From Marinoscillum pacificum (GTDB taxonomy: Bacteria > Bacteroidota > Bacteroidia > Cytophagales > Cyclobacteriaceae), in assembly GCF_024714495.1 (NCBI RefSeq), contig NZ_JAMZMJ010000018.1, positions 1 to 64,000 of the forward strand: a DNA stretch of 64,000 nt. The letters are read 5' to 3'. Under the pieces are notes generated by a model. The model ran no database searches, was not told the origin of the DNA, and was given only the letters and a program-made list of their open reading frames with translations. Positions 11,125 to 22,973 of the stretch are shown piece after piece (position 1 is the stretch's first letter; every line of letters begins with the position of its first letter). The translations under genes and the position numbers were made by a program.

Positions 11125-11466
11125 ATGAGCAATCACAAGACAAATAAATTCCATATCAGAAAAGGCGATACTGTATTAGTAGCTGCTGGTAATGATAAAG
11201 GTAAAACTGGAAAAGTTCTGGAAATTATTCCAGAAAAATACAGAGCAATTGTAGAAGGTGCTAATATCGTAACTAAGCACGTTAAACCTTCTGCTGCTAA
11301 TCCAGAAGGAGGCCGTGAAGAAACAGAAGCTCCTATTCATATGAGTAACCTTGCATTGGTTGATCCAGCATCTGGAAACCCAACTAGAGTAGGTAGAAAA
11401 CTCAATGATGACGGTAAACTACAGAGATATTCTAAAAAAACTGGAGAATTTATCACTAATGGCTAG
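11125..11466 (+). CDS. rplX: 50S ribosomal protein L24
   Basis: 113 residues; assembly initiator on 23S rRNA. The KOW motif is visible at [20 protein letters not shown] (about residues 14-33). Its last 8 bases overlap the start of rplE in another frame, so translation of the two is probably coupled. Confidence 0.97.
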   Translation: MSNHKTNKFHIRKGDTVLVAAGNDKGKTGKVLEIIPEKYRAIVEGANIVTKHVKPSAANPEGGREETEAPIHMSNLALVDPASGNPTRVGRKLNDDGKLQRYSKKTGEFITNG

Positions 11467-12013
11467 ACCTAGATTAAAAGAAACGTACATCAAGGAGATC
11501 GCTCCGGCTTTAAGAGAGAAATTTCAGTACAAGTCGGTGATGGAAGTACCTAAGTTGGTTAAGATCAGTATCAATAAAGGTATTGGAGCGGCTGTTGCAG
11601 ATAAGAAATTGATTGATGTAGGAGTAGACGAATTGACTACTATTACAGGTCAAAAAGCTGTAGCTACTAAGGCAAGAGTATCTATCTCAAACTTCAAATT
11701 GAGAGAAGACATGCCAATCGGAGCTAGAGTAACTCTTAGAGGTGATAGAATGTACGAATTCCTTGATAGATTAATGACTGTAGCTCTTCCACGAGTTAGA
11801 GACTTTAGAGGAATCAAAGAAAAAGGATTTGACGGAAGAGGTAACTATAGCTTAGGTATCGAAGAGCAAATCATTTTCCCTGAAATCAGTATCGATAAGA
11901 TTAATAAGATAACCGGTATGGATATCACTTTCGTTACTACAGCAAAAACAGACGAAGAAAGTTTAGCACTATTGAAAGCATTCGGTATGCCGTTTGTTTC
12001 AGGTAAAAAATAA
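11459..12013 (+). CDS. rplE: 50S ribosomal protein L5
   Basis: 184 residues; binds 5S rRNA and contacts P-site tRNA. The ATG at 11459 ([20 protein letters not shown]) is chosen; the frame is open further upstream inside rplX, but those residues have no counterpart in the family. Conserved segments include [20 protein letters not shown] and [11 protein letters not shown]. The 8-base overlap with rplX is unusual in size among the ribosomal genes here. Confidence 0.97.
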   Translation: MARPRLKETYIKEIAPALREKFQYKSVMEVPKLVKISINKGIGAAVADKKLIDVGVDELTTITGQKAVATKARVSISNFKLREDMPIGARVTLRGDRMYEFLDRLMTVALPRVRDFRGIKEKGFDGRGNYSLGIEEQIIFPEISIDKINKITGMDITFVTTAKTDEESLALLKAFGMPFVSGKK

Positions 12014-12018
12014 GAATC

Positions 12019-12288
12019 ATGGCTAGAGAATCGATAAAAGCTAGAGAAAGAAAAAGAGAAAAAATGGTAGCACGTTACGCTGAGAAAAGAGCTGCTTTGA
12101 AAGAAGCTGGTGATTACGAGGCGCTTGACAAACTTCCAAGAAACTCTTCAAAAGTAAGATTACACAACAGATGTAAGCTTACAGGTAGACCTAAAGGTTA
12201 CATGAGAAAGTTTGGTATTTCAAGGGTTACATTCCGAGAAATGGCGAACGAGGGCAAGATCCCAGGAGTAACAAAGGCTAGCTGGTAA
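12019..12288 (+). CDS. rpsN: 30S ribosomal protein S14, zinc-free type
   Basis: 89 residues with only one cysteine, so this is the long form without a zinc ribbon. [20 protein letters not shown] at the start and [20 protein letters not shown] followed by [22 protein letters not shown] at the end identify it. It closes the rplC-led series; a new promoter follows before rpsH. Confidence 0.97.
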   Translation: MARESIKARERKREKMVARYAEKRAALKEAGDYEALDKLPRNSSKVRLHNRCKLTGRPKGYMRKFGISRVTFREMANEGKIPGVTKASW

Positions 12289-12307
12289 TCTTTCTTTCAT
12301 CTAAGCA

Positions 12308-12337
12308 TTTGATATTTAAAAATTTTAATTAATTTTG
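12308..12337 (+). promoter_or_regulatory. Internal Bacteroidota-type promoter before rpsH
   Basis: TTTG at 12308-12311 and TAATTTTG at 12330-12337 with an 18-base spacer, in the 84-base gap between rpsN and rpsH. The predicted start (about 12342) falls at or just inside the hairpin at 12339-12354. Confidence 0.7.
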
Positions 12338-12338
12338 C

Positions 12339-12354
12339 ACCCCGTTTTCGGGGT
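12339..12354 (+). promoter_or_regulatory. GC-rich hairpin at the 5' end of the rpsH leader
   Basis: A perfect 6-bp stem (ACCCCG with CGGGGT) closes a TTTT loop immediately downstream of the TAATTTTG box. It could be the very 5' end of the rpsH transcript and stabilise it, act as a protein-binding site, or weakly terminate read-through from rpsN. No T-run follows, which argues against a terminator. Confidence 0.5.
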
Positions 12355-12372
12355 ATTTAATTGTATAATAGA

Positions 12373-12771
12373 ATGGTAACAGATCCGATTGCAGATTACT
12401 TGACTAGGGTTAGAAATGCGATAAAAGCAAATCATCGTATTTTAGAGGTACCTGCTTCTAATTTGAAGAAGGCAATGACCAAAGTGTTGCATGATAAAGG
12501 ATTCATCCAGAATTACAAATTTGTGGATGATGACAAGCAGGGTATTATCAAAATAGCTTTGAAATACAACCCTCAAACTAAGCAGTCTGCTATTACTAGT
12601 TTGGAAAGGGTTAGTAAGCCAGGTTTGAGAAAGTACGCTGATGCTGAAAATCTTCCAAGAGTATTGAACGGACTCGGTATTGCTATTTTGTCAACTTCCA
12701 AAGGAGTTATCTCTGATAAGGAAGCAAGAAAAGAGCATGTCGGAGGCGAAGTGCTGTGTTACGTATATTAA
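12373..12771 (+). CDS. rpsH: 30S ribosomal protein S8
   Basis: 132 residues; central 16S rRNA binder and, in E. coli, repressor of the spc operon. The ATG at 12373 gives [20 protein letters not shown], the family start; a TTG four codons earlier is rejected. The C-terminal motif [20 protein letters not shown] is intact. It is first behind the internal promoter at 12308-12337. Confidence 0.97.
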   Translation: MVTDPIADYLTRVRNAIKANHRILEVPASNLKKAMTKVLHDKGFIQNYKFVDDDKQGIIKIALKYNPQTKQSAITSLERVSKPGLRKYADAENLPRVLNGLGIAILSTSKGVISDKEARKEHVGGEVLCYVY

Positions 12772-12786
12772 AATATTGATTGAGAA

Positions 12787-13338
12787 ATGTCAAGGATAGG
12801 CAAAGCACCAATTACATTACCTTCTGGCGTTACGCTAAAAGTAGAAAAGTCTAGCGTAGCTGTAAAAGGACCAAAAGGTGAATTAGTTCAGGAGATCCAC
12901 CCAGATATTACTGTAAAGGTAGAGGGTGAGACTGTAACTCTTGAGCGACCAACTGAGCAAAAGAGACACAAAGCTATGCATGGTTTGTATAGATCTCTTG
13001 TAAACAATGCTGTAGTTGGAGTTAGTGAAGGGTTCAAAAAAGAGCTAGAGTTGGTAGGGGTTGGATATAAGGCCGCTAACCAGGGTAATGTGCTAGAGCT
13101 TAACCTTGGATACTCACATAGTATTTTCTTTGCAGTACCTGAAGATGTTAAGGTTGTAACCGAAACAGCTAAAGGACAAAACCCAAAGATTACTTTGGAG
13201 AGCACTGACAAACAATTGATCGGTCAAGTGGCTGCAAAAATCAAATCACTAAGAAAAGTAGAGCCTTATAAAGGAAAAGGTATCAGATTCGTTGGTGAGA
13301 TAGTAAGAAGAAAAGCTGGTAAAACTGCTGCTAAATAA
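12787..13338 (+). CDS. rplF: 50S ribosomal protein L6
   Basis: 183 residues; lies near the GTPase centre. MSRIGKAPITLPSGVTLKVE and the C-terminal VEPYKGKGIRFVGEIVRRKAGK are diagnostic. Located 15 bases after rpsH and 7 before rplR. Confidence 0.98.
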   Translation: MSRIGKAPITLPSGVTLKVEKSSVAVKGPKGELVQEIHPDITVKVEGETVTLERPTEQKRHKAMHGLYRSLVNNAVVGVSEGFKKELELVGVGYKAANQGNVLELNLGYSHSIFFAVPEDVKVVTETAKGQNPKITLESTDKQLIGQVAAKIKSLRKVEPYKGKGIRFVGEIVRRKAGKTAAK

Positions 13339-13345
13339 TTAAGAG

Positions 13346-13693
13346 ATGGCTGTTACTAAATTACAGAGAAGAAAGAGAATAAAACTTGGGATCAGAAGAA
13401 AGATCACAGGTACTGGAGCAAGACCAAGAGTTTCAGTTTTTAGAAGCAATAAAGCGATTTATGCTCAACTTATCGATGATGAGAAAGGTGTAACTTTGGC
13501 TGCTGTTTCTTCAAGAGAGTTAGGTAAAGAGCGTAACAACATTGAAGTTTCTAAAGAGACCGGTGCTAAACTCGCTGAGAAGGCAAAGTCTGCAGGAATT
13601 GAATCAGTAGTTTTCGACAGAAACGGATATCCTTACCACGGTAAAGTGAAAGCTTTTGCTGAAGGAGCACGTGAAGGAGGCTTAAAATTTTAA
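13346..13693 (+). CDS. rplR: 50S ribosomal protein L18
   Basis: 115 residues; binds 5S rRNA together with L5. The conserved RPRVSVFRSNKAIYAQLIDD and FDRNGYPYHGKVKAFAEGAR are present. Normal length and placement between rplF and rpsE. Confidence 0.97.
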   Translation: MAVTKLQRRKRIKLGIRRKITGTGARPRVSVFRSNKAIYAQLIDDEKGVTLAAVSSRELGKERNNIEVSKETGAKLAEKAKSAGIESVVFDRNGYPYHGKVKAFAEGAREGGLKF

Positions 13694-13702
13694 AAGAATA
13701 TC

Positions 13703-14221
13703 ATGTCACAAAGCAATATTAAAGCAGTAAAAGCCAGCGAAATTGACCTTAAAGAAAAGGTTGTTGCGATCAAGCGTGTTGCTAAGGTTGTAAAAGGTGG
13801 TCGTAGATTTAGTTTCTCGGCAATCGTAGTAGTTGGTGATGGTAATGGTGTTGTAGGTTACGGTCTAGGTAAAGCTAACGAGGTAACTGACGCTATCACT
13901 AAAGGAGTAGATGATGCTAAGAAGAATCTTGTAAGAGTTCCTCTTTTCAAAACTACTGTACCACACGAATCTATCGGAAAATTCGGTGGAGGATTGGTAC
14001 TACTAAAGCCTGCAGCTCCTGGTACTGGTGTAATCGCTGGTGGTGCAATGCGTGCTGTATTGGAAAGTGCTGGTATTCATGATGTACTTGCTAAATCTAA
14101 AGGATCATCAAACCCTCACAACGTGGTGAAAGCAACATTTGATGCTCTACACAGAATGAGAGATCCATTTGCGGTAGCAAAACAAAGAGGAGTAGCGTTA
14201 GATAAAGTTTTTAACGGTTAA
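13703..14221 (+). CDS. rpsE: 30S ribosomal protein S5
   Basis: 172 residues; part of the mRNA entry site and accuracy centre. The S5 double-stranded RNA-binding fold is seen at [20 protein letters not shown], with the downstream [19 protein letters not shown]. Four bases before rpmD. Confidence 0.98.
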   Translation: MSQSNIKAVKASEIDLKEKVVAIKRVAKVVKGGRRFSFSAIVVVGDGNGVVGYGLGKANEVTDAITKGVDDAKKNLVRVPLFKTTVPHESIGKFGGGLVLLKPAAPGTGVIAGGAMRAVLESAGIHDVLAKSKGSSNPHNVVKATFDALHRMRDPFAVAKQRGVALDKVFNG

Positions 14222-14225
14222 GAAA

Positions 14226-14414
14226 ATGGCTAAGACAGCAAAAGTTTTAATTACACAGACCAGAAGTACTATTAAACGTACTCAAAGACAAAAGAAGACT
14301 ATTGAGGCTTTGGGTCTTGGTAAGATCAACAGAAGCGTAGAGAAGGAGCTTACTCCTCAAGTTGCTGGTATGATCAATAAAGTTCAACATTTAATTGACG
14401 TAAAAGAGCTTTAA
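14226..14414 (+). CDS. rpmD: 50S ribosomal protein L30
   Basis: 62 residues. [20 protein letters not shown] followed by [14 protein letters not shown] is the L30 fold signature. It sits between rpsE and rplO as in the spc operon of most bacteria; one base separates it from rplO. Confidence 0.96.
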   Translation: MAKTAKVLITQTRSTIKRTQRQKKTIEALGLGKINRSVEKELTPQVAGMINKVQHLIDVKEL

Positions 14415-14415
14415 G

Positions 14416-14865
14416 ATGAAATTAGAATCATTAAGACCGGCTTCCGGTTCTACTAAAAATAAGAAAAGAATAGCTAGAGGTGCTGGTTCTGGTAAAGGCG
14501 GAACAGCGACAAGAGGACATAAAGGTGCTCAATCTAGATCTGGTTATTCAAGAAAGATAGGTTTTGAAGGTGGACAAATGCCTCTTCAAAGACGAATTCC
14601 TAAATTCGGATTTAAGAACAATAATAAAATTGTTTCTAAGCCAATCAACCTAGATGATCTTCAAAAATTGAGTGAGGCTAAAAATCTTACAGAGATTACT
14701 CCAGAGGTTCTAAGAGAGAACGGTTTAGCTGGAAAAGGAGATACTATCAAAGTTTTGGGTCGAGGAGAGCTAAAAGCTAAATTGACTGTAAAGGCTCATA
14801 AATTTTCAAAGACCGCTCAAGAGGCCATTGAAAAGGCTGGTGGTACTGCATCTGTAGAGGAATAA
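14416..14865 (+). CDS. rplO: 50S ribosomal protein L15
   Basis: 149 residues; late assembly protein. MKLESLRPASGSTKNKKRIA and the glycine-rich RGAGSGKGGTATRGHKGAQS are characteristic, as is GFEGGQMPLQRRIPKFGFKN. Three bases before secY. Confidence 0.97.
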   Translation: MKLESLRPASGSTKNKKRIARGAGSGKGGTATRGHKGAQSRSGYSRKIGFEGGQMPLQRRIPKFGFKNNNKIVSKPINLDDLQKLSEAKNLTEITPEVLRENGLAGKGDTIKVLGRGELKAKLTVKAHKFSKTAQEAIEKAGGTASVEE

Positions 14866-14868
14866 TCC

Positions 14869-16188
14869 ATGAAAAAGTTTATTGAAACTATAAAGAATAT
14901 TTTCTCGATTGAGGAGCTTAGAACAAGAATCCTAAACACCATAGGATTTCTTATCATTTTCAGATTGGGCTCATACATCGTTTTACCAGGAGTTGATGCA
15001 AATCAGCTAACTGGTGATGCATCGGGAATTTTTGGTCTACTAAACACTTTCTTAGGAGGTGCTTTTAGTAGGGCTTCTGTGTTTGGTTTAGGTATTATGC
15101 CATATATCTCTGCTTCGATCGTGTTGCAGTTGATGACAGTGGCGGTTCCTTACTTCCAGAAACTTCAAAAAGAAGGAGACAGTGGAAGAAAGAAGATTAA
15201 CCAAATCACAAGAGTACTTACCATCTTTATATGTTTAGCCCAATCAATAGGGTATATAAACGCAACCATTCCTTCAGAAGCGATTTTATTGCAAAATCAA
15301 TTTTTGTTCCAAACATCTTCTATCGTAATCCTGACAGCTGGTACAATCTTCTGTATGTGGTTAGGTGAGAAGATTACTGATAAAGGTATTGGTAACGGTA
15401 TTTCAATGCTAATCATGATTGGAATCATTTCTAGATTCCCTGGTAGCATTGTCGCTGAAGCTCTTTCTAGAGGAATGAGTCAGGCACTTATCTTCATCCT
15501 TGAATTAGTTGCTTTGTTCTTGGTAGTTATGGCTACTGTAGCTCTTGTTCAGGCAGTAAGAAGAATACCAGTACAATATGCAAAACAAGTAGTAGGTAAT
15601 AAAGTATATGGCGGTCAGCGTCAATACATTCCTTTGAAGGTTAATTCTTCAGGAGTAATGCCGATCATCTTCGCTCAGTCACTTATGTTTTTGCCAGCTC
15701 TTATCGCTGGAATATGGGTAGATCAGAGCGATACGGCTCAATACATTTCTACTACATTCTCAGATATTCAATCGTGGCAATACAACCTTGTATTTGCAGT
15801 GTTGATTATCTTATTCACATTCTTTTATACAGCGATTACGATTAACCCTAATCAGATTGCTGATGATATGAAGAGAAACGGAGGTTTCGTACCAGGTATC
15901 AAGCCAGGTAAGCAAACATCTGAATTCATAGACAGTGTTTTAACAAGAATTACATTACCTGGATCTTTCTTCCTAGCACTTATAGCAATCTTACCTGCTT
16001 TTGCAATGATGGCTGGTGTTAGTTCTGGATTCGCACAATTCTACGGTGGTACATCACTTTTAATTATGGTTGGTGTAATTCTAGATACTCTACAACAAAT
16101 TGAAAGCTACCTATTAATGAGACATTATGAAGGTATGATGAAATCAGGTAGAGTAAAAGGTAGAACTCAAAATACAGCAGTAGCATAA
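14869..16188 (+). CDS. secY: Protein translocase subunit SecY
   Basis: 439-residue channel of the Sec translocon in the inner membrane. About ten hydrophobic segments are visible. Family motifs include [20 protein letters not shown], the [12 protein letters not shown] segment, and the cytoplasmic loop [20 protein letters not shown] that contacts the ribosome or SecA. Full length. Its stop shares one base with the infA start. Confidence 0.98.
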   Translation: MKKFIETIKNIFSIEELRTRILNTIGFLIIFRLGSYIVLPGVDANQLTGDASGIFGLLNTFLGGAFSRASVFGLGIMPYISASIVLQLMTVAVPYFQKLQKEGDSGRKKINQITRVLTIFICLAQSIGYINATIPSEAILLQNQFLFQTSSIVILTAGTIFCMWLGEKITDKGIGNGISMLIMIGIISRFPGSIVAEALSRGMSQALIFILELVALFLVVMATVALVQAVRRIPVQYAKQVVGNKVYGGQRQYIPLKVNSSGVMPIIFAQSLMFLPALIAGIWVDQSDTAQYISTTFSDIQSWQYNLVFAVLIILFTFFYTAITINPNQIADDMKRNGGFVPGIKPGKQTSEFIDSVLTRITLPGSFFLALIAILPAFAMMAGVSSGFAQFYGGTSLLIMVGVILDTLQQIESYLLMRHYEGMMKSGRVKGRTQNTAVA

Positions 16189-16406
16189 TGGCGAAGCAAT
16201 CATCCATAGAACAAGACGGAACAATTGTAGAAGCATTATCTAATGCGATGTTCAGAGTAGAATTAGAAAATGGACATCAAGTAGTTGCACATATTTCAGG
16301 AAAGATGAGAATGAACTACATCAAAATCTTACCTGGAGACAAAGTGAAGTTGGAGATGTCTCCATACGATCTAACAAAAGGAAGAATAGTATATCGCTAC
16401 AAATAA
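16188..16406 (+). CDS. infA: Translation initiation factor IF-1
   Basis: 72 residues, an S1-type OB fold. [20 protein letters not shown] and [20 protein letters not shown] match the family closely. It binds the A site of the 30S subunit during initiation. Overlaps secY by one base and lies 6 bases before rpmJ. Confidence 0.98.
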   Translation: MAKQSSIEQDGTIVEALSNAMFRVELENGHQVVAHISGKMRMNYIKILPGDKVKLEMSPYDLTKGRIVYRYK

Positions 16407-16412
16407 GAAATT

Positions 16413-16529
16413 ATGAAAGTTAAAGCATCCATAAAAAAGCGAAGTGCTGACTGTAAAGTAATCCGAAGAAAAGGAAAGCTTTATGTGATCAACAAGAAGA
16501 ACCCTAAGTTTAAACAAAGACAAGGATAA
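16413..16529 (+). CDS. rpmJ: 50S ribosomal protein L36, lacking most zinc ligands
   Basis: 38 residues ([20 protein letters not shown] then [18 protein letters not shown]). Of the four zinc ligands of the C+ form of L36, only Cys14 remains; positions 11, 27 and 33 are Ser, Asn and Phe. This is a zinc-independent form, as in other Bacteroidota, and not a degraded gene, because the rest is fully conserved. It lies between infA and rpsM with 6- and 3-base gaps. Confidence 0.95.
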   Translation: MKVKASIKKRSADCKVIRRKGKLYVINKKNPKFKQRQG

Positions 16530-16532
16530 GAA

Positions 16533-16910
16533 ATGGCTAGAATTGCAGGAGTTGATATTCCAGACAATAAGAGAGGTGAAATAGCTCTTACTTACATTTT
16601 TGGAATTGGTAAAAGTTCAGCACAGAAGATTTTGGCTGAAGCTGGTGTAGATGTAAACACAAAAGTTCAGGATTGGACAGAAGATCAGTCTGGTACAATC
16701 AGAGCGATCATCAGCGAACAGTTTAAAGTAGAGGGTGTTCTTAAATCAGAGATTCAGCTTAGTATCAAGCGTTTGTTGGATATCGGATGTTATAGAGGAC
16801 TAAGACATAGAAAAGGTCTTCCAGTTAGAGGTCAAAAGACTAAAAACAACGCTAGAACTCGTAAAGGTAAGCGTAAGACTGTAGCAAATAAGAAGAAAGC
16901 GACTAAGTAA
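16533..16910 (+). CDS. rpsM: 30S ribosomal protein S13
   Basis: 125 residues; contacts P-site tRNA in the 30S head. [20 protein letters not shown] and [20 protein letters not shown] are diagnostic. A lysine-rich tail ends the protein. Three bases after rpmJ and 9 before rpsK. Confidence 0.98.
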   Translation: MARIAGVDIPDNKRGEIALTYIFGIGKSSAQKILAEAGVDVNTKVQDWTEDQSGTIRAIISEQFKVEGVLKSEIQLSIKRLLDIGCYRGLRHRKGLPVRGQKTKNNARTRKGKRKTVANKKKATK

Positions 16911-16919
16911 TAAATAGAG

Positions 16920-17312
16920 ATGGCGCAGAAGAGAAAAGATAAAGCAAAAAAGAGAGTTGTAGCTGTAGATGCTAACGGACAAGCTCACATCCAGGCTACT
17001 TTCAACAATATCATCATTTCTTTGACTAATGGTCAAGGTCAGGTGATCTCTTGGGCATCTGCTGGTAAAATGGGCTTCAAAGGTTCTAAAAAGAACACTC
17101 CATATGCGGCTCAGGTTGCAGCACAAGATTGTGCAGGCAAAGCTTACGAGCAAGGATTAAGAAAGGTCGAAGTATTCGTAAAAGGACCTGGAGCTGGTAG
17201 AGAATCTGCTATCAGAACTATCCAGAATTCTGGTATCGAAGTTACTGTTATCAAAGACGTGACTCCACTACCACACAACGGATGTCGTCCTCCAAAAAGA
17301 AGAAGAGTTTAA
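16920..17312 (+). CDS. rpsK: 30S ribosomal protein S11
   Basis: 130 residues; platform of the 30S subunit. The core [20 protein letters not shown], the [20 protein letters not shown] segment and the C-terminal [13 protein letters not shown] are intact. Normal length and position. Confidence 0.98.
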   Translation: MAQKRKDKAKKRVVAVDANGQAHIQATFNNIIISLTNGQGQVISWASAGKMGFKGSKKNTPYAAQVAAQDCAGKAYEQGLRKVEVFVKGPGAGRESAIRTIQNSGIEVTVIKDVTPLPHNGCRPPKRRRV

Positions 17313-17333
17313 TACATAATACTGTAGAATAAG

Positions 17334-17939
17334 ATGGCAAGATATACAGGGCCTAAAACTAAGATATCTAGAAAGTTCGGAGAACCTATCTTCGGGGCTA
17401 GTAAAGCACTGCAAAAGAAAAACTACCCTCCTGGTCAACATGGTAGAGGTAGAAGAAGAAAGCAGTCTGAATACGCTATCCAGCTTGCTGAAAAGCAAAA
17501 AGCAAAATACACCTATGGTGTTTTGGAAAAGCAATTCGCTAACATCTTCGATAAAGCTTCTCGTAAGAGTGGTATCACAGGTGAGATCCTTTTACAATTG
17601 TTGGAAGCTAGATTGGACAATACAGTATTTAGATTAGGTATTGCCCCAACAAGAAGAGCTGCTAGACAGTTGGTAGGTCACAAGCATATCACTGTAAACG
17701 GCGAAATCGTTAACATTCCTTCATTCACTTTGAAAGAAAACGATGTTGTTGGAGTAAGAGAAAAATCAAAATCCTTAGAAGCTATTACTGATAGCCTAGG
17801 TGCTAATGCTTCTAAGAAATTCTCATGGTTAGAGTGGGATTCAACTGACATGGTAGGTAAGTTCCTTAATTCCCCTTCAAGAGAGGAGATTCCTGAAAAC
17901 ATCAAGGAGCAACTTATCGTCGAATTGTACTCTAAGTAA
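17334..17939 (+). CDS. rpsD: 30S ribosomal protein S4
   Basis: 201 residues; initiates 30S assembly. [20 protein letters not shown] and the S4 RNA-binding domain [20 protein letters not shown] are clear. Located 21 bases after rpsK and 30 before rpoA. Confidence 0.98.
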   Translation: MARYTGPKTKISRKFGEPIFGASKALQKKNYPPGQHGRGRRRKQSEYAIQLAEKQKAKYTYGVLEKQFANIFDKASRKSGITGEILLQLLEARLDNTVFRLGIAPTRRAARQLVGHKHITVNGEIVNIPSFTLKENDVVGVREKSKSLEAITDSLGANASKKFSWLEWDSTDMVGKFLNSPSREEIPENIKEQLIVELYSK

Positions 17940-17969
17940 TAGTTTAAATTAACTTTTAAAGAATATAAT

Positions 17970-18959
17970 ATGTCAATTCTAGCATTTCAGATGCCTGAGA
18001 AAGTGGTGATGGAGAAGGCAGACGATTTTCACGGTCTGTTTACATTCAAACCGCTTGAAAAAGGCTACGGAGTTACTGTAGGTAACGCTTTAAGAAGAAT
18101 CTTACTTTCTTCGCTAGAAGGATATGCTATCACCGCTATCAAAATACCAGGGGTATTACATGAGTTCTCTACTATTGAAGGAGTACTTGAGGATGTTAGC
18201 GAAATCATCCTTAACCTGAAAATGGTTAGATTCAAGAAGATAGCAGATGTAGTGGACAATACAATTACTGTTTCAGTTTCTAACAGTAAAGTATTCACTG
18301 CTGGTGATATTGGTAAAGCTACTAATTCATTCGAGGTTCTTAATCCAGATCTAGTAATCTGTAACCTTGATGACAATGCTCAATTCGAAATTGAATTGAA
18401 CGTTGAAAAAGGTAGAGGATATGTTACTGCTGAGGAGAATAAGCCAGCAGACCAAAGTTTCGGATACATTGCTATTGACTCTATTTTCACGCCAATCAAA
18501 AACGTGAAATACAGTGTAGAAAACACAAGGGTAGAGCAAAAGACTGACTATGAGCAGTTGATCATTGATATCGAGACTGACGGATCTATCCACCCTGAGA
18601 ACGCTTTGAAAGGTGCTGCTAATATTTTGATTAAGCACTTCATGTTGTTCTCTGATCAAAATATGATTCTTGAGTCACAAGAGCAAGGTGAGCCAGAGCA
18701 GGTAGACGAAGAGCTACTTCACATGAGAAAGCTTCTTAAGACATCATTGAACGATCTAGATCTTTCAGTGAGAGCTTACAACTGTCTTAAAGCTGCTGAC
18801 GTGAGAACGCTAGGTGATCTAGTAACTCTTGAGATTTCAGATATGATGAAATTCAGAAACTTCGGTAAGAAATCACTTGCTGAGTTAGAGCAACTTGTTG
18901 CTGATAAAGGTTTGACATTTGGAATGGATCTTTCAAAATATAAATTGGAGGAAGAATAA
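17970..18959 (+). CDS. rpoA: RNA polymerase alpha subunit
   Basis: 329 residues. The N-terminal assembly domain contains [20 protein letters not shown]. The C-terminal domain, after an acidic linker near residue 235, contains [20 protein letters not shown] and [14 protein letters not shown], the helix-hairpin-helix that binds DNA and activators. Its stop shares its last base with the rplQ ATG. Confidence 0.98.
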   Translation: MSILAFQMPEKVVMEKADDFHGLFTFKPLEKGYGVTVGNALRRILLSSLEGYAITAIKIPGVLHEFSTIEGVLEDVSEIILNLKMVRFKKIADVVDNTITVSVSNSKVFTAGDIGKATNSFEVLNPDLVICNLDDNAQFEIELNVEKGRGYVTAEENKPADQSFGYIAIDSIFTPIKNVKYSVENTRVEQKTDYEQLIIDIETDGSIHPENALKGAANILIKHFMLFSDQNMILESQEQGEPEQVDEELLHMRKLLKTSLNDLDLSVRAYNCLKAADVRTLGDLVTLEISDMMKFRNFGKKSLAELEQLVADKGLTFGMDLSKYKLEEE

Positions 18960-19525
18960 TGAGACACGGAAAGAAATTTAATCATCTTGGAAGAACGGCA
19001 TCTCACAGAAACGCGATGCTTTCAAATATGGCTTCTTCTTTGATTCTTCACAAAAGAATCAATACTACAGTAGCTAAAGCAAAAGCATTGAGAAAGTATG
19101 TTGAGCCTTTGATCACTAGAGCAAAAGACGACACTACTCATTCTAGAAGAATGGCATTCTCTTATCTTCAAGATAAAGAATCTGTGACTGAGTTATTCGG
19201 TCCAATCGCAGAGAAAGTAGCTGCAAGACCAGGTGGATACACTAGAATTATCAAAACTGGAATCAGATTAGGTGATAACGCAGAAATGTGTATGGTTGAG
19301 CTAGTTGATTTCAACGAATTATTACTTCAAGATTCTGATGCTTCTAAAGCTAAAACTAGAAGATCTAGAAGAGGTGGTAAGAAGCAAGAAGTAACTGCTG
19401 AAGCTGCTCCTAAAGCAGAGGCTGCTGTTGAAGAAGCTAAAGTTGTAGAAGAGTCTGCTAAGGAAGAAGCTCCAAAAGCAGAGGAAACTGGTGAAACTGA
19501 AGACGATTCTAAAAAAGGTGAATAA
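18959..19525 (+). CDS. rplQ: 50S ribosomal protein L17 with acidic Ala/Glu-rich tail
   Basis: 188 residues against about 127 in E. coli. The L17 core ([20 protein letters not shown] to [11 protein letters not shown]) ends near residue 122. A low-complexity tail of about 65 residues rich in Ala, Glu and Lys follows; such tails occur on L17 of other Bacteroidota. It is the last gene of the ribosomal block and is followed by a strong terminator. Confidence 0.97.
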   Translation: MRHGKKFNHLGRTASHRNAMLSNMASSLILHKRINTTVAKAKALRKYVEPLITRAKDDTTHSRRMAFSYLQDKESVTELFGPIAEKVAARPGGYTRIIKTGIRLGDNAEMCMVELVDFNELLLQDSDASKAKTRRSRRGGKKQEVTAEAAPKAEAAVEEAKVVEESAKEEAPKAEETGETEDDSKKGE

Positions 19526-19547
19526 CCAATTAATATAATATTATTTG

Positions 19548-19583
19548 AAAAAGGGATTGAGTGACGACTCAATCCCTTTTTTT
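19548..19583 (+). terminator. Strong terminator at the end of the ribosomal block
   Basis: A perfect 12-bp stem (19551-19562 with 19567-19578), loop GACG, flanked by A-run and T-run (seven T). Confidence 0.92.
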
Positions 19584-19610
19584 ATGTCTTAATTCTGATA
19601 GATAATTTCT

Positions 19611-19618
19611 TATTTTTG
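19611..19618 (+). promoter_or_regulatory. TAnnTTTG promoter box directly before carA
   Basis: TATTTTTG ends only 6 bases before the carA ATG at 19625. No good TTG is found 18-20 bases upstream. If the start point follows the usual 4-7 base rule, the message has almost no leader. Confidence 0.55.
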
Positions 19619-19624
19619 CCTTCA

Positions 19625-22011
<2,387 letters not shown>

Positions 22012-22033
22012 TATTGACGAATAGTCAACGTTT

Positions 22034-22070
22034 AAAAACCATCCGTCAACTGACGGATGGTTTTTGTTTT
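22034..22070 (+). terminator. Intrinsic terminator after eno
   Basis: A perfect 15-bp inverted repeat (22034-22048 with 22051-22065), with A-run and T-run at its ends, directly behind eno. Confidence 0.92.
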
Positions 22071-22106
22071 ATAGAAGGTCTTCGATCTTTGAATAATTAT
22101 ATTTTG

Positions 22107-22114
22107 TATCTTTA
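22107..22114 (+). promoter_or_regulatory. Possible promoter box before the FtsB-like gene
   Basis: TATCTTTA differs from TAnnTTTG at one base and ends 8 bases before the ATG at 22123. A TTTG at 22088-22091 is only 15 bases upstream, so the match is imperfect. If used, the message would have almost no leader, as proposed for carA. Confidence 0.35.
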
Positions 22115-22122
22115 AGTCCATT

Positions 22123-22422
22123 ATGAAGCAATTCTTTCAAAAAGTACCTCCTATTTTCAAGAACTTCTATTTCTTGTCTTCGTTATTCTTTTTGGTTTGG
22201 ATGCTATTTTTTGACTCCAATGATTTGATTTCACAGGTTCGACTGAGCAATAAGCAGGAAGAACTTGAAAGTGCTAAAGAGTTTTATGAAAGTAAAATCA
22301 TCGAAGTGAAAAATGATCGTGAGGCACTTCTTAACAATGATCAGTTGTTGGAGAAGGTGGCTCGTGAGAAGTATCTAATGAAAAAAGAATCAGAGGATAT
22401 TTACATAATTGAAGAAGAATGA
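22123..22422 (+). CDS. FtsB/DivIC-type septum formation initiator protein
   Basis: 99 residues: a short cytoplasmic N-terminus, one membrane segment (about residues 17-35, FYFLSSLFFLVWMLFF), a coiled coil (about 38-70), and the short conserved ending QLLEKVAREKYLMKKESED typical of the DivIC/FtsB family. Such proteins join FtsL in the divisome. Location behind eno matches ftsB in many bacteria, which supports the call. Its stop overlaps the next start by four bases. Confidence 0.88.
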   Translation: MKQFFQKVPPIFKNFYFLSSLFFLVWMLFFDSNDLISQVRLSNKQEELESAKEFYESKIIEVKNDREALLNNDQLLEKVAREKYLMKKESEDIYIIEEE

Positions 22423-22973
22423 AAATCAGATCTGTGATCATGGGCCTACTTCTTATAGTAGGTGTAACCGCAGTTCAAGCTCAATACAGAGCTCCTAAAA
22501 ACAATAGCTATAGTAAGCAAAATTCCAGTTTTGCCGACCGATTGTATTTTGGTGGTGGAGGTGGATTGAGTGGTGGAAATCAATACCTCAATGTATCTGT
22601 TTCTCCACTTGTTGGATACAAGTTTACAGAATCATTCTCTTCTGGGCTTCAGTTAACCTATCAATACGTGAAGTTTGCAAATGCTTCAGCAAACAATTTT
22701 GGTGGAGGTCCTTTTGCTAATTATGTTATCGCAAAGAAGTTTATGATTTACTCACAGTATGAGTACATGAGCTATGAACTCTACAATGGATTCGGAGAGA
22801 AGTTTAGATTCAATGGACGAAGCTGGTTTGCAGGTATAGGATGGAATTCGCCACTTAATGATCACGTGTCTTTTCAAGTACTGGCACTTTATGATTTAAT
22901 CTACGGGACAGGGGAGAATTCCCCATATAGCCAACCATGGCAGTTCAGAATGGGTATTGTTGCTGGATTTTAA
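22419..22973 (+). CDS. Exported outer-membrane beta-barrel protein, function unknown
   Basis: 184 residues with a clear signal peptide ending at VQAQ (about residue 22). The mature part alternates short hydrophobic/aromatic strands with glycine turns (LYFGGGGGLSGGNQYLNVSV and further strands) and ends in an aromatic residue, consistent with a small 8-strand-type barrel. No closer family was recognised. It is coupled to the FtsB-like gene by an ATGA overlap, but a shared role is not implied. Its stop overlaps that of the opposing helicase gene. Confidence 0.75.
   Translation: MKIRSVIMGLLLIVGVTAVQAQYRAPKNNSYSKQNSSFADRLYFGGGGGLSGGNQYLNVSVSPLVGYKFTESFSSGLQLTYQYVKFANASANNFGGGPFANYVIAKKFMIYSQYEYMSYELYNGFGEKFRFNGRSWFAGIGWNSPLNDHVSFQVLALYDLIYGTGENSPYSQPWQFRMGIVAGF

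Noticed and set aside
11405-11458. Longer rplE start inside rplX
   Set aside because: The added 18 residues have no counterpart in L5 proteins; the ATG at 11459 gives the family N-terminus.
16413-16529. L36 with missing zinc ligands as a decayed gene
   Set aside because: All other positions are conserved and zinc-free L36 forms are known; the gene is in its normal place.
19330-19525. Low-complexity tail of L17 as a frameshift product or repeat
   Set aside because: The frame is uninterrupted and acidic Ala/Glu-rich tails on L17 are usual in the phylum.
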